Source: Phytoactinopolyspora halophila (lineage in GTDB: Bacteria > Actinomycetota > Actinomycetes > Jiangellales > Jiangellaceae). Taken from it: a stretch of DNA of 64,000 nt. Under the pieces are notes generated by a model. It saw nothing but the letters and a program-made list of their open reading frames with translations, was not told the origin of the DNA and ran no database searches. Made by a program: the position numbers and the translations under genes. The DNA lies in the NCBI RefSeq assembly GCF_003287285.1, contig NZ_QMIG01000015.1:1-64000 (forward strand), given 5' to 3'. Positions 53,548 to 62,197 of this stretch are shown here, piece after piece (the first letter of the stretch is position 1; every line of letters begins with the position of its first letter).

Positions 53548-56273
53548 CCAGCTACAGTACAGCGCCGCAGGAGGCACCGCAGCTCACACCGTTTGGGCTG
53601 ATGTGCGACCACCGGGTGACGCCACTCGGTATCGACGAGCCTCGGCCCAGGCTGTCCTGGAAGCTCGCGTCGGACCGTCGCGGCGATCGCCAGGTGGGCT
53701 ACCGGGTCGTCGTCATGCTGCCACCAGACCATCTCAACGGGACCGGCCGGGTGGTGTGGGACACCGACTGGCGGGACGGGGATGCGACGGCCGTCGACTA
53801 TGACGGCGCCCCGTTGCAGTCGTCCACCCGCTACCGGTGGCAGGTCTCGGTTCGCGACACGGACGGCCGGATCACCGAGACCGCGGAGTCGTGGTTCGAG
53901 ACGGCGTTGCTGCACGGCGAGTGGGACGCGGCCTGGATCGCGCACGACCCGCTGGTCATGGCCCCCATGGAGCCGCCGCAAGACGACGACCGATCCGAAC
54001 GCACACGTCACCTACAGCCGGCGCCATTCCTGCGGCGGGCTTTCGATCTCGACGCCCGGCCGGCGCGAGCGCGCGCGTACGTCACCGCCCGCGGACTTTA
54101 CGAGTTGCGGATCAACGGCGAACGCGTGGGCGACGCCGAGCTCGCGCCCGGGTGGACCGACTACCACCGGCGAATCCCGTACCAGGTGTACGACGTCGGC
54201 CACCTCGTCAACGCCGGTTCGAACGTCGTCGGCGCCGTCCTCGGCGACGGCTGGTGGTGCGGCTACATCGGCTTCGACTCGCGCCGACATGCCCAGCACT
54301 ACGGCGAATTTCCCGAGCTGATCGCGCAGCTGGTGTTCGACTTCCACGACGGCTCGCGGCTGACCCTCGGCACGGACGGGACGTGGCGCGAGACCGACAG
54401 CCCCATCCGGTACGCGGATCTGCTGATGGGCGAGTACGTCGACGCGCGCACGGAGCTCGCCGGATGGGACCGGCCCGGGTATGACGACTCGTCCTGGTCC
54501 CCCGTCCTTGTCACCAGCACACACACCGACATGCTCGAAGCAGCCAGCGATGAGCCGATCCGCGTGGTCGAGAAGCTGGCGCCGGTGCGTGTCGATCACC
54601 ACCCGGATGGCACAGCGATCGTCGACCTGGGCCAGAACATGGTTGGCCGGGTACGGCTGACTATCCGTGGAGCCGGGCCAGGTCAGCGGATCAAGCTGCG
54701 GTTCGCCGAGATGCTCGACGCGGATGGCAGCGTCTATCTCGACAACCTGCGCACCGCGGAAGCCACGGATGTCTATATCGCGCGCGGCGCCGAGAGTGAA
54801 ACGTTCGAACCGCGTTTCGCTCTCCACGGATTCAGGTACGTCGAGATCAGCGGATACCCGGGCCACGTCTCGGCCGATGACGTCTCGGGCATGGTGCTGG
54901 CGAACGATATCCCGTGGACCGGTTCGTTCACCTGCTCCGACCGGCTCACAAACCAGCTGGTCTCCAACGTCGCATGGAGCCAGCGCGGCAACTTCGTCGC
55001 GGTGCCGACCGACTGCCCGCAGCGCGACGAACGGCTCGGCTGGACGGCGGACGCGCAGATCTTCCTGCCCACAGCCATGCGCCAGGCCGACGTCGCCGCG
55101 TTCATCACGAGGTGGCTCCGCGACGTCGTCGACGGCCAGCATCCCGACGGGGCCTTTCCGGACGTGATCCCCGAGATCGCGATGACCGGCCCCGGCGCCC
55201 CGGCATGGGGCGACGCGGGAGTGATCATTCCCTGGCTGATCTACCAAGAGCACGGCGACGATCGGGTCCTGCGCCGCTGCTTTCCGGCGATGCGGCGATG
55301 GGTGGACTACATCCACCGCCACAATCCCGACCTCGTCTGGCGCCACCGGACCGGCCGGCACTATGCCGACTGGCTCCAGGTCGATGCCGCGACGTCGCGG
55401 GACGTGCTCGCCACCGCCTACTTCGCCCGCAGCACCGAGCTGGTGTCACGCGCCGCCGCGGCTCTCGGCCAGGACGACGTGGCCGAGGACTACACACGGC
55501 TTCGCGGGCGGATCGCGGACGCCTTCGCCCGCGCGTTCGTCGACGGGGACGGACGCGTCGAGGGAGACACGCAGACCGGCTACCTGTTAGCGCTGTCGTT
55601 CGACCTGTTGCCAGCCGACCTAAGGCCCTGGGCGGCAAAACGGCTCATCGAAGACGTCGAATCCCGCGGCAGCCGCCTGACCACCGGGTTCGTCGGTGTC
55701 GCGCTGCTGTGCCCGACGCTGTGCGCCATCGGCCGTCCGGATCTGGCTTATGACCTGCTGCACCAGGAGGACTACCCGTCCTGGAACTACTCCATCCTGC
55801 ACGGCGCGACCACGATCTGGGAGCGGTGGGACGGCTGGACCCAGGAATACGGATTCCAGTCGGCCGAGATGAACTCGTTCAATCACTACAGTCTCGGCTC
55901 GATCGGCGACTGGCTCTACGGCTGGGTCGCCGGCCTGCGTCAAGCTGAGGATTCCACGGCCTGGCGGCGCATCCTGATCGCGCCCCTTCCGGGAGGCAAG
56001 CTGCACTCGGCCGCGGCCACGCAAATCACCCCGCGCGGCCTGGTCAGCACGGACTGGCAGCTGACCGACGGCACTCTCGACCTCCATGTCCAGATCCCGC
56101 CCGGGGACGCAGCAGAAGTCCGGCTCCCGACCGGCGATCCCCACAGCGTGCAGCTCAACGGTGATCCCGTCGCTGTCGCCGACATGGACGTCCAGTCCGG
56201 CTACATATCAACACGCGTCGAGCCGGGGCAGCACCACATCACGGCTCGCGCAGAGCATCGGCACGAGGGTTGA
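53544..56273 (+). CDS. GH78 alpha-L-rhamnosidase, cytoplasmic
   Basis: This 909-aa enzyme has the family's domain order: N-terminal beta domain (DEPRPRLSWKLASDRRGDRQ), carbohydrate-binding domain (ARAYVTARGLYELRINGERV), a linker domain (VDLGQNMVGRVRLTIRGAGP) and an (alpha/alpha)6 barrel with PTDCPQRDERLGWTADAQIF (acid Asp/Glu cluster) and TIWERWDGWTQEYGFQSAEM with the second catalytic Glu, then MNSFNHYSLGSIGDWLY. There is no signal peptide, so it acts inside the cell on imported rhamnosides. ATGA overlap with the permease gene. Confidence 0.94.
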   Translation: MTSYSTAPQEAPQLTPFGLMCDHRVTPLGIDEPRPRLSWKLASDRRGDRQVGYRVVVMLPPDHLNGTGRVVWDTDWRDGDATAVDYDGAPLQSSTRYRWQVSVRDTDGRITETAESWFETALLHGEWDAAWIAHDPLVMAPMEPPQDDDRSERTRHLQPAPFLRRAFDLDARPARARAYVTARGLYELRINGERVGDAELAPGWTDYHRRIPYQVYDVGHLVNAGSNVVGAVLGDGWWCGYIGFDSRRHAQHYGEFPELIAQLVFDFHDGSRLTLGTDGTWRETDSPIRYADLLMGEYVDARTELAGWDRPGYDDSSWSPVLVTSTHTDMLEAASDEPIRVVEKLAPVRVDHHPDGTAIVDLGQNMVGRVRLTIRGAGPGQRIKLRFAEMLDADGSVYLDNLRTAEATDVYIARGAESETFEPRFALHGFRYVEISGYPGHVSADDVSGMVLANDIPWTGSFTCSDRLTNQLVSNVAWSQRGNFVAVPTDCPQRDERLGWTADAQIFLPTAMRQADVAAFITRWLRDVVDGQHPDGAFPDVIPEIAMTGPGAPAWGDAGVIIPWLIYQEHGDDRVLRRCFPAMRRWVDYIHRHNPDLVWRHRTGRHYADWLQVDAATSRDVLATAYFARSTELVSRAAAALGQDDVAEDYTRLRGRIADAFARAFVDGDGRVEGDTQTGYLLALSFDLLPADLRPWAAKRLIEDVESRGSRLTTGFVGVALLCPTLCAIGRPDLAYDLLHQEDYPSWNYSILHGATTIWERWDGWTQEYGFQSAEMNSFNHYSLGSIGDWLYGWVAGLRQAEDSTAWRRILIAPLPGGKLHSAAATQITPRGLVSTDWQLTDGTLDLHVQIPPGDAAEVRLPTGDPHSVQLNGDPVAVADMDVQSGYISTRVEPGQHHITARAEHRHEG

Positions 56274-56293
56274 TGATCGAAAGGAGCACGGCA

Positions 56294-57622
56294 ATGCGAA
56301 ACCAACGACGGTTCGTCACCGCCGCAGTCGCGGCCACGACGATGGTGCTCGCGGCATGCGGCGGCGATGCCGACAGCGACGAGACAACGGAAGGGACGGG
56401 TGCGGAGGGAAACCAGGCCGACGCGCCGGCGGGTGAGGACGGTGCGGATCTGTCCGGAACGCTGACACTCTCCGGCACCGCCTCCGACCGCCCCGCAGTC
56501 GAAGCGGTGATCGAGCTCTTCGAGGCCGAGTACCCGGACGTGACCGTTGAGACCACGTTCGCCGACACCGAGCCTTACCAGGCGACACTGCGCACGCAGC
56601 TGACCTCCGGCACCGCCCCGGATGTGTTCTTCGCGTGGCCGGGTAACGGCAATCCGGGCGCGGTCCAGGTGCTCGCGCCCAATGGCTTTCTGCGGGATCT
56701 CGGCGACCGGCCGTGGGCCGACAGCGTGCCCGAAGGCATGCACGCGGTCACCGACGTCGACGGGACCCGATACCTGCTGCCAATGGCATTCAGCGGAATC
56801 GGCGCGATCTACAACCAGGCGGCCATGGACGAGATCGGCGCAGCCGCACCCGAGACATGGGACGAGGTGCTCACGCTCTGCCAGACCGCACAGGACGCCG
56901 GAAAGGTCGCCTTCGCCCTGGGAAATCAGACCAACTGGGTAACACAGCTGATCAACTACGCGCTCGCGGCGACGAACGTCTACGGTGCTGACGAGAACTT
57001 CGTCGACAGCATGGCGGCCGGTGACGCGACCTTTGCCGGCTCGGACTGGGTCGGCACGATGGAACAGTACATGCAGATGAACGACGCCGGGTGTTTCCAG
57101 TCCGACCCGCTCGGCACGTCGTACGAGACGACCATCGACATGGTCGCCACCGGCGACGCGCTGGCGGTCGTGCAGGGAACGTGGGCCATCGCGTTGCTTG
57201 CCGAGCAAGCACCCGACGGCGAGTTCCGATTGGCGGCGCTTCCGGCCACGAACGATCCGAACGAGACGGTCATGCCTGGCGCGCCGTCCGGCACGTTCGC
57301 CGTTAACGCCGAACCCGCTGAACCCGACCTGGCACTGGCGTTCATCGACTTCATGGCGACACCCGAAGCGATGAACACCTTCGCTGAGACCGGTGGATCG
57401 CTCCCGGCGATTCCGAACGACCAGTACGAGGTCGATCCCGCCCTCGAAGAGCTCATCGAGTTCCAGAGCGCGGGTCGGACCGTGCCGTTCATGGATCAGC
57501 TGTGGCCGAATCCCCGCGTCCAGGAGGCGCATTTGACCGGTGTGCAGGAGATCTTCGCCGGTGAAACGTCGATCGGCGACGTGCTACAGACCATGGACGA
57601 GGCGTACGCCAAAGGCCAGTAG
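56294..57622 (+). CDS. ABC sugar transporter substrate-binding lipoprotein
   Basis: The 442-aa product has a lipobox VLAACGG near residue 25, an acidic linker and a CUT1 solute-binding fold (TLRTQLTSGTAPDVFFAWPG, LPMAFSGIGAIYNQAAMDEI, VMPGAPSGTFAVNAEPAEPD). AAAGGAG precedes ATG 56294. It completes the lacI-permease-permease-GH78 operon and should bind a rhamnosylated oligosaccharide or glycoside. Confidence 0.92.
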   Translation: MRNQRRFVTAAVAATTMVLAACGGDADSDETTEGTGAEGNQADAPAGEDGADLSGTLTLSGTASDRPAVEAVIELFEAEYPDVTVETTFADTEPYQATLRTQLTSGTAPDVFFAWPGNGNPGAVQVLAPNGFLRDLGDRPWADSVPEGMHAVTDVDGTRYLLPMAFSGIGAIYNQAAMDEIGAAAPETWDEVLTLCQTAQDAGKVAFALGNQTNWVTQLINYALAATNVYGADENFVDSMAAGDATFAGSDWVGTMEQYMQMNDAGCFQSDPLGTSYETTIDMVATGDALAVVQGTWAIALLAEQAPDGEFRLAALPATNDPNETVMPGAPSGTFAVNAEPAEPDLALAFIDFMATPEAMNTFAETGGSLPAIPNDQYEVDPALEELIEFQSAGRTVPFMDQLWPNPRVQEAHLTGVQEIFAGETSIGDVLQTMDEAYAKGQ

Positions 57623-57632
57623 CTACACCATC

Positions 57633-57679
57633 GTGGGGCCGGTCCGCCGGTCGTTCACCTGCCGACAGACCGGCTCCAC
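57633..57679. terminator. 12-bp imperfect hairpin after the binding-protein gene
   Basis: GTGGGGCCGGTC (57633-57644) and GACCGGCTCCAC (57668-57679) pair with one mismatch over a 23-base loop, starting 11 bases after the stop. A probable operon terminator. Confidence 0.6.
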
Positions 57680-57748
57680 GTCGCAGCTCACAGCGGATGC
57701 GGGCGGATGTCTTTGCGATAGTGTGCGATCCCATCGAGGAGCCGTGAC

Positions 57749-57970
57749 ATGCCTGGCACAGCACGGAGACTTCACCGAGCGACGTTGTCACGAGAAGATG
57801 TCAAGCTACTGTCGTTGCTGGCCGAGGGCATGCCCATGGCCCTGGTGGCACGCCACATGCACCTGTCCGAACGCAGCGTCCGGCGCCGGGTCCGCACCAT
57901 CTGTGACCAGCTGGGGGTACGCACGTCGATCCAGGCTGTCGCCTGGGCTGCCCGGCGCGGGCTGGTCTGA
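57749..57970 (+). CDS. Small LuxR-type helix-turn-helix protein
   Basis: This 73-aa protein is almost only a DNA-binding domain: LSREDVKLLSLLAEGMPMAL, HMHLSERSVRRRVRTICDQL, GVRTSIQAVAWAARRGLV. No receiver domain is present. The frame continues past its TGA into an antitoxin remnant, so it may have landed in an old toxin-antitoxin locus. It could be a stand-alone regulator. Confidence 0.75.
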   Translation: MPGTARRLHRATLSREDVKLLSLLAEGMPMALVARHMHLSERSVRRRVRTICDQLGVRTSIQAVAWAARRGLV

Positions 57971-57973
57971 TCG

Positions 57974-58099
57974 GTTCTCGCCGACGGCCTCCAGCGTGAG
58001 CCCGTCACGATCGTCGACCTGCTGAGCACGGACGAAGGCGCGGATATCGAGTTCGAACCCGAGCGTTTGGTTCTGGCCGCGCGAACTCCTGAGCTGTGA
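57974..58099 (+). pseudogene. 3' fragment of an antitoxin gene
   Basis: The frame reads VLADGLQREPVTIVDLLSTD and [20 protein letters not shown] before a TGA (58097-58099) that overlaps the GTG of the PIN remnant. This is how antitoxin/toxin pairs of the Phd or FitA type overlap. The DNA-binding N-terminal half is missing; the LuxR gene ends right before it. Confidence 0.6.
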
Positions 58100-58372
58100 A
58101 ATACGTCTTGGACACAAACGTGGTGTCCGCGTTGCGAGTCCGAGGACGCAACCGGCCCGTGGAAGCCTGGGCAGCGTCGATCCCCGTGGCCAACCAGTTT
58201 CGTGACGGCTACGACCGTCGCCGAGATCGAGCGCGGAGTCGCCGCCATCGCACAGGCCGCCGATATGACCGTCGCGACGCGCAACACCAAGCACTTCGAA
58301 CCCCTCGGCGTCCGATGCCTCAACCCATGGGAGCCACACACACCGGACGCGAGCTCGACGACAGTGCGCTGA
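58096..58372 (+). pseudogene. PIN-domain toxin remnant
   Basis: Starts as a good PIN domain ([34 protein letters not shown]), shifts frame near 58200 ([18 protein letters not shown]), and then joins the C-terminal part ([24 protein letters not shown]) with about 60 middle residues missing. Ends at TGA 58370-58372. Inactive. Confidence 0.8.
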
Positions 58373-58443
58373 CGCCAGCGCGGTTTCGATCCGGCAGCCA
58401 GCTGACTCGAGCGAACCGCGCTTGACTCGATAGCGTGCAACAC

Positions 58444-58881
58444 ATGCCCATCAAACTCGAGAACGTCGGGATCGCCGTCCGCGATCTCGAAGCGACGATT
58501 GCCTTCTTCACCGATCTCGGGCTCACCGTGCTCGGCCGTGACACGGTCAGTGGCGAGTGGACCGACACAGCCGTCGGCCTCGACGGCAACCACGCCAACA
58601 TCGCCATGCTCCAGACGCCAGACGGCAACGGTCGTCTCGAGCTCTTCGAGTACATCAACCCCGAAGCGATCGAGACGGATCCCACCCGCCCCAACGAGAT
58701 CGGCATGCACCGCGTGGCCTTCTCGGTCGACAACATCGACGAGGCCCTCGAGATCGCCGCGAGGCACGGCTGCCACCCGCTGCGCGGCGTGGCGACCTAT
58801 GGGGACATGTTCAAACTCACCTATGTCCGCGGCCCCAGCGGCATCATCGTCATGCTTGCCGAGGAGCTGACGAAGAGCTGA
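58444..58881 (+). CDS. VOC-family protein
   Basis: This 145-aa protein has a complete VOC double repeat: IKLENVGIAVRDLEATIAFF, LGLTVLGRD, NGRLELFEYINP, MHRVAFSVDNIDEALEIAAR and SGIIVMLAEEL, resembling dioxygenase/epimerase-like members. Start ATG 58444 or GTG 58435. No ribosome-binding site is clear. Ligand unknown. Confidence 0.85.
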   Translation: MPIKLENVGIAVRDLEATIAFFTDLGLTVLGRDTVSGEWTDTAVGLDGNHANIAMLQTPDGNGRLELFEYINPEAIETDPTRPNEIGMHRVAFSVDNIDEALEIAARHGCHPLRGVATYGDMFKLTYVRGPSGIIVMLAEELTKS

Positions 58882-58948
58882 CCCCGGCTCATCCCCATGT
58901 GGCGCCCCGCAGGGCACGGCGGACATTCGGACGGTGTGACCAGGGTGG

Positions 58949-59236
58949 TCACTCCACCGCATACAACGTACCGACAATCGCACGACTGAAGCGGCCTCGC
59001 CCCACGTCGTACAGAAGCCATGTATAGGGCAGGCCACCAACGGGAGGGGCAGCCAGTACTCCCCAGCCGAGGCCACGGATGGCACATGTTTCGCTCACGG
59101 CCCCGATGATGGGTAGCACGCCGATGACGAGGGGTGCTGGTGCGAAGACTGTGGTCAAGACAGCGGCCAGACGTGCTGATGGCCGGTGCCACGGCGACTG
59201 AAACTTGGCCACGTATGGGGCAAGAATGGGGAGCAA
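58949..59236 (-). CDS. Possible small membrane protein
   Basis: The 95-codon minus-strand frame encodes two hydrophobic segments (AVLTTVFAPAPLVIGVLPII and GLGWGVLAAPPVGGLPYTWL) and ends FSRAIVGTLYAVE. It opens with TTG and has no clear ribosome-binding site. It could be a short orphan gene or a remnant. The rest of the 58882-59693 interval holds only the tRNA-like piece and the fic promoter. Confidence 0.45.
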   Translation of the reverse strand: MLPILAPYVAKFQSPWHRPSARLAAVLTTVFAPAPLVIGVLPIIGAVSETCAIRGLGWGVLAAPPVGGLPYTWLLYDVGRGRFSRAIVGTLYAVE

Positions 59237-59315
59237 CCGATTTCAGCGGATCATGACCAGACCCGACAAGATCGCCCGTCACTCGCGTTTCCGCAGGTGA
59301 GGGGCGATCTACCAA

Positions 59316-59366
59316 TGGTAGCCCCGACGGGATTCGAACCCGCGCTACCGCCTTGAGGCAGCGGCA
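59316..59366 (-). tRNA. tRNA-Glu 3' half (pseudo-tRNA, likely att scar)
   Basis: On the minus strand this region ends CGGGGCTACCA and contains a T-arm (GCGGG, loop TTCGAAT, CCCGT), a four-base variable region and an anticodon stem CCGCT/GGCGG around a loop with anticodon CTC (59355-59357). These match the 3' half of actinobacterial tRNA-Glu. The expected D-arm and 5' acceptor strand do not pair, so it is not a working tRNA. Integrating elements leave such 3' copies. Confidence 0.7.
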
Positions 59367-59658
59367 TACCCGCGCCGAGCACACATAGGCTGACCTGCAA
59401 CGATGCGCTTGATGGCGGTCCGAGCGGAAAGTTGGGCACCTATTCGACACAAACCGTAATTCAACACCGGACACGGTCGGACACCACGTCCATGTGGACA
59501 CCGTCGAGATCAAGCGAGCATAAAGAGTTCCCCCACAAGTGGCAACACATCGCTCACATCGAATCCACCGAGCCAGAGCAAGCGCCACGATACGCAGGCT
59601 AATATGTGCTCTCACCTGACACGTCGGGACGGACATGGTAAGTTTTCTCGATATTCTT

Positions 59659-59679
59659 AACATATTGAGAGGACATGTT
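59659..59679. promoter_or_regulatory. AT-rich dyad before the fic gene
   Basis: AACAT and ATGTT are inverted arms 11 bases apart in an AT-rich stretch 15 bases before the Fic start. This is probably the promoter and possibly an operator. Confidence 0.35.
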
Positions 59680-59693
59680 GAAAGAGCTGACAC

Positions 59694-60776
59694 GTGCCCT
59701 GGAACCCTGAACTCCCGTTCAACGAGCTACCGCCACTGCCACCGCCCGGATTCGATCTCGAACCAAGGTCAGTCCTCAAAGCGGCCATCGAAGCACGGAC
59801 TACGCTGGCGACTCTGGCGCAAGCCGGACAACTGCTGCCCAACCCGAACGTGCTAGTCCACGCCGTCCCCCTCCTTGAGGCACAAGCAAGCTCCGAGATC
59901 GAGAACATCATCACCACAGCCGACGAGTTGTTCAAGCATGTCGACTCCGGCGGCGGCGACCACGCCACCAAGGAAGCACTCCGCTACCGCAGCGCCCTCT
60001 TCGCCGGAGTCGAGGCAATCCAGGAACGGCCACTGTCCGCACGAACCGCGACCATGATCTGCTCCCGCCTTCAGGGTCGAGACATGGATGTGCGCGTGAC
60101 GCCCGGGACACGGATTGCCAACCCGGCCACCCATGAGATCGTCTACGCGCCACCCGAAGGGGCCGAGGTCATCCGCGAGAAGCTCGCCGACTGGGAGCGC
60201 TTCGTGCATCGGCACGACGACCTCGACCCACTGGTGCGCATGGCAGTCGCGCATTACCAGTTCGAGGCCATCCACCCGTTCCACGACGGCAACGGCCGCA
60301 CGGGACGCGTCATCAACATCCTCATGCTCATCGAGGCCGGGCTCCTGAATGATCCGATTCTCTACCTATCCAGATCGATCATCGTTCGGAAGAACGACTA
60401 CTACCGCCTCCTGCGCGCAGTGACCGCTGACGGCGCATGGATCGAATGGATCCACTACATGCTCGACGTCGTCCGCGAATCCGCGGCGTCGACCTCCCGC
60501 AAGATCGGTTCCATCCGCACCTGCCAGGAAGACATCGGCGAGCGCGCACGTGCAGCAACGCCCGGCGGACGGGACGCGCGCTTCCTAGCCGTGTTGTTTG
60601 AGCAGCCCTACTGCCGGATCGGCACAGTCGTTGACCGGTGCGACGTCTCCCGCCAAACCGCGTCGACCTGGCTCCACGCACTCGTCAGGGCGGGTCTGCT
60701 TCAAGAAGTCAAGATCGGCCGTGACCTGCTCTTCGTCAACCACGAGTTCCTTGACGTACTCACCCGTGCCGAGTGA
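59694..60776 (+). CDS. Fic-domain protein, self-inhibited (class II)
   Basis: This 360-aa protein has an N-terminal Fic_N domain, the inhibitory motif S66xxxE70N71 (SSEIEN), the catalytic motif HPFHDGNGRTGR (194-205) and a C-terminal winged helix (IGTVVDRCDVSRQTASTWLH). The motif before the Fic core makes it class II. All residues for AMP transfer from ATP to a protein target are present. Start GTG 59694. It lies next to the tRNA scar, suggesting arrival with a mobile element. Confidence 0.92.
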   Translation: MPWNPELPFNELPPLPPPGFDLEPRSVLKAAIEARTTLATLAQAGQLLPNPNVLVHAVPLLEAQASSEIENIITTADELFKHVDSGGGDHATKEALRYRSALFAGVEAIQERPLSARTATMICSRLQGRDMDVRVTPGTRIANPATHEIVYAPPEGAEVIREKLADWERFVHRHDDLDPLVRMAVAHYQFEAIHPFHDGNGRTGRVINILMLIEAGLLNDPILYLSRSIIVRKNDYYRLLRAVTADGAWIEWIHYMLDVVRESAASTSRKIGSIRTCQEDIGERARAATPGGRDARFLAVLFEQPYCRIGTVVDRCDVSRQTASTWLHALVRAGLLQEVKIGRDLLFVNHEFLDVLTRAE

Positions 60777-60910
60777 CGAACACACCGACTCCATAGATCC
60801 AGGCTCGCACACCTACCGGCGAGGGCTTCCTCGACGTCGCCAAAGACGTCACCAGCCGCCACGTCCACCAGAACAAGCACACACGAACGTAACTAACCAG
60901 CAGGGACAAA

Positions 60911-61412
60911 TCACCCCCGGCAGGAAGGTATAGCACTGCCCAATAGAGCCCGTTGAGGGCGACCGCCCCCCGTCGTCGCGGCTCCGAGCCGTCGCCCACG
61001 GATGGCGGCATGCCCGGCCGAACCTCCACCAGGTGCACGGTCGGAGATGGCGTCGGCATCGGGCGGGATCAGCCGCCAGGCGACGACGGCCAGCACCAGG
61101 GCCACCGGAGCCGGCGAAGCGAATGTCCAGCCAACTGATCTCCGTCAGTACACCGGCAAGCACCAGGCCGGTCGAGAATCCCCATGCCCCGAACGCCGAG
61201 TACGTGGAGACGGCCCGCTGGCGTCGCACCAGCCGGCGCCCGCCGATCAACGTGACACCCATACCGATCGCAAACCCGGTGACCACCCAGTGCAGATCGG
61301 CTCCATCCGTGCCGAAGTCGGCTCCGATGTCCGCGACGGAAACCAGAGCCGTCGACACCTCGAGCGCGTCGAGCAACATCGTCCCGGACAGGCACAAGAG
61401 CAGACACCACAT
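60911..61412 (-). pseudogene. MFS transporter remnant
   Basis: From ATG 61412 the frame gives MFS helices (MWCLLLCLSGTMLLDALEVS, HWVVTGFAIGMGVTLIGGRR, STYSAFGAWGFSTGLVLAGV). It then jumps frame to ALVLAVVAWRLIPPDA, a later part of the same family, before decaying. Several helices are missing and the second half of the transporter is absent. A drug-efflux-type MFS gene broken by deletions and frameshift. Confidence 0.75.
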
Positions 61413-61485
61413 TCGCGGTGTCCATTCCCGACGGGCTTCCCGATCTGTCCCGCCGGCAGTGTCAATTGGGAGACTCGATCGCCGT

Positions 61486-62073
61486 TTACTCCTGGGTCCC
61501 GGGGTATGGCACACGGGCGCGCTGGCGGCGGAGGGCGTCGCCCCACCAGATCAGTTCATCGATCATCTCGTCTGCGGCCTGCTCGTAGCGCTTCGGCTCG
61601 ATCGGTTGCCCGTCGTGGTCGAACACCTCGGGGTAGTTGGTGAAGGAGACCGTGGTCCGAACGGACGTCGCGTGCAGCTCATTGAACACCAGCCGCAGCG
61701 CCTCCACGGCTCGCAGCCCTCCAGCGACCCCGCCATAGCTGACGTATCCGATCGGCTTGGCCCGCCACTCGTCGAAGTACCAGTCGATGGCATTCTTCAG
61801 CGCCGCGGGGTAACTGTGGTTGTACTCCGGCGTCACCATGACGAACGCGTCAGCGTCGCCGAGCCAGGGGGCCAGCTCGCGCACCGGCCGCGGCGGTTGG
61901 TCGTCGTGGTTGAGCACGTCGGGCAGCCAGCATTCGGCCAGGTCGACGACGCTGACGTCGACGTCGGACCGGCGGCGGGCGCGTTCGGCAAACCACTCGG
62001 CGGCCGTCGGCCCGAAACGGCCGACACGGGTACTACCAATGATCACAGTCAGGCGGAGTGGTTCGTCGATCAT
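61486..62073 (-). CDS. NADPH-dependent FMN reductase
   Basis: This 195-aa flavodoxin-like protein has the FMN phosphate loop IIGSTRVGRFGPTAAEWF, FVMVTPEYNHSYPAALKNAI and YGGVAGGLRAVEALRLVF, the three marks of the SsuE/ChrR-like family. It should reduce FMN or quinones with NADPH. AGAGGAG precedes ATG 62073. It is divergent from the AfsR-like gene across 124 bp. Confidence 0.92.
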   Translation of the reverse strand: MIDEPLRLTVIIGSTRVGRFGPTAAEWFAERARRRSDVDVSVVDLAECWLPDVLNHDDQPPRPVRELAPWLGDADAFVMVTPEYNHSYPAALKNAIDWYFDEWRAKPIGYVSYGGVAGGLRAVEALRLVFNELHATSVRTTVSFTNYPEVFDHDGQPIEPKRYEQAADEMIDELIWWGDALRRQRARVPYPGTQE

Positions 62074-62197
62074 GTTGGTGGCTCCTCTCAAAGGCTTTCG
62101 CATCGCCCGGGCGATCTGAGGACGACCATGCACGTCCCCGCTTCGGATCCACTTCGGGCCGACTTTGGATCTGCTCCTGCTCGGTTAGGGTTGAAGT

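Noticed and set aside
54012-55361. Long minus-strand reading frame inside the GH78 gene
   Set aside because: It is a GC-driven shadow of the rhamnosidase gene, with Arg/Val-rich sequence and no domain. Similar long opposite-strand frames (such as 24079-25614) were left out for the same reason.
59291-59391. A complete tRNA-Glu gene on the minus strand
   Set aside because: A 76-base span ending in CCA can be drawn, but the D-arm does not pair and the 5' acceptor strand has several mismatches. Only the 3' half is credible.
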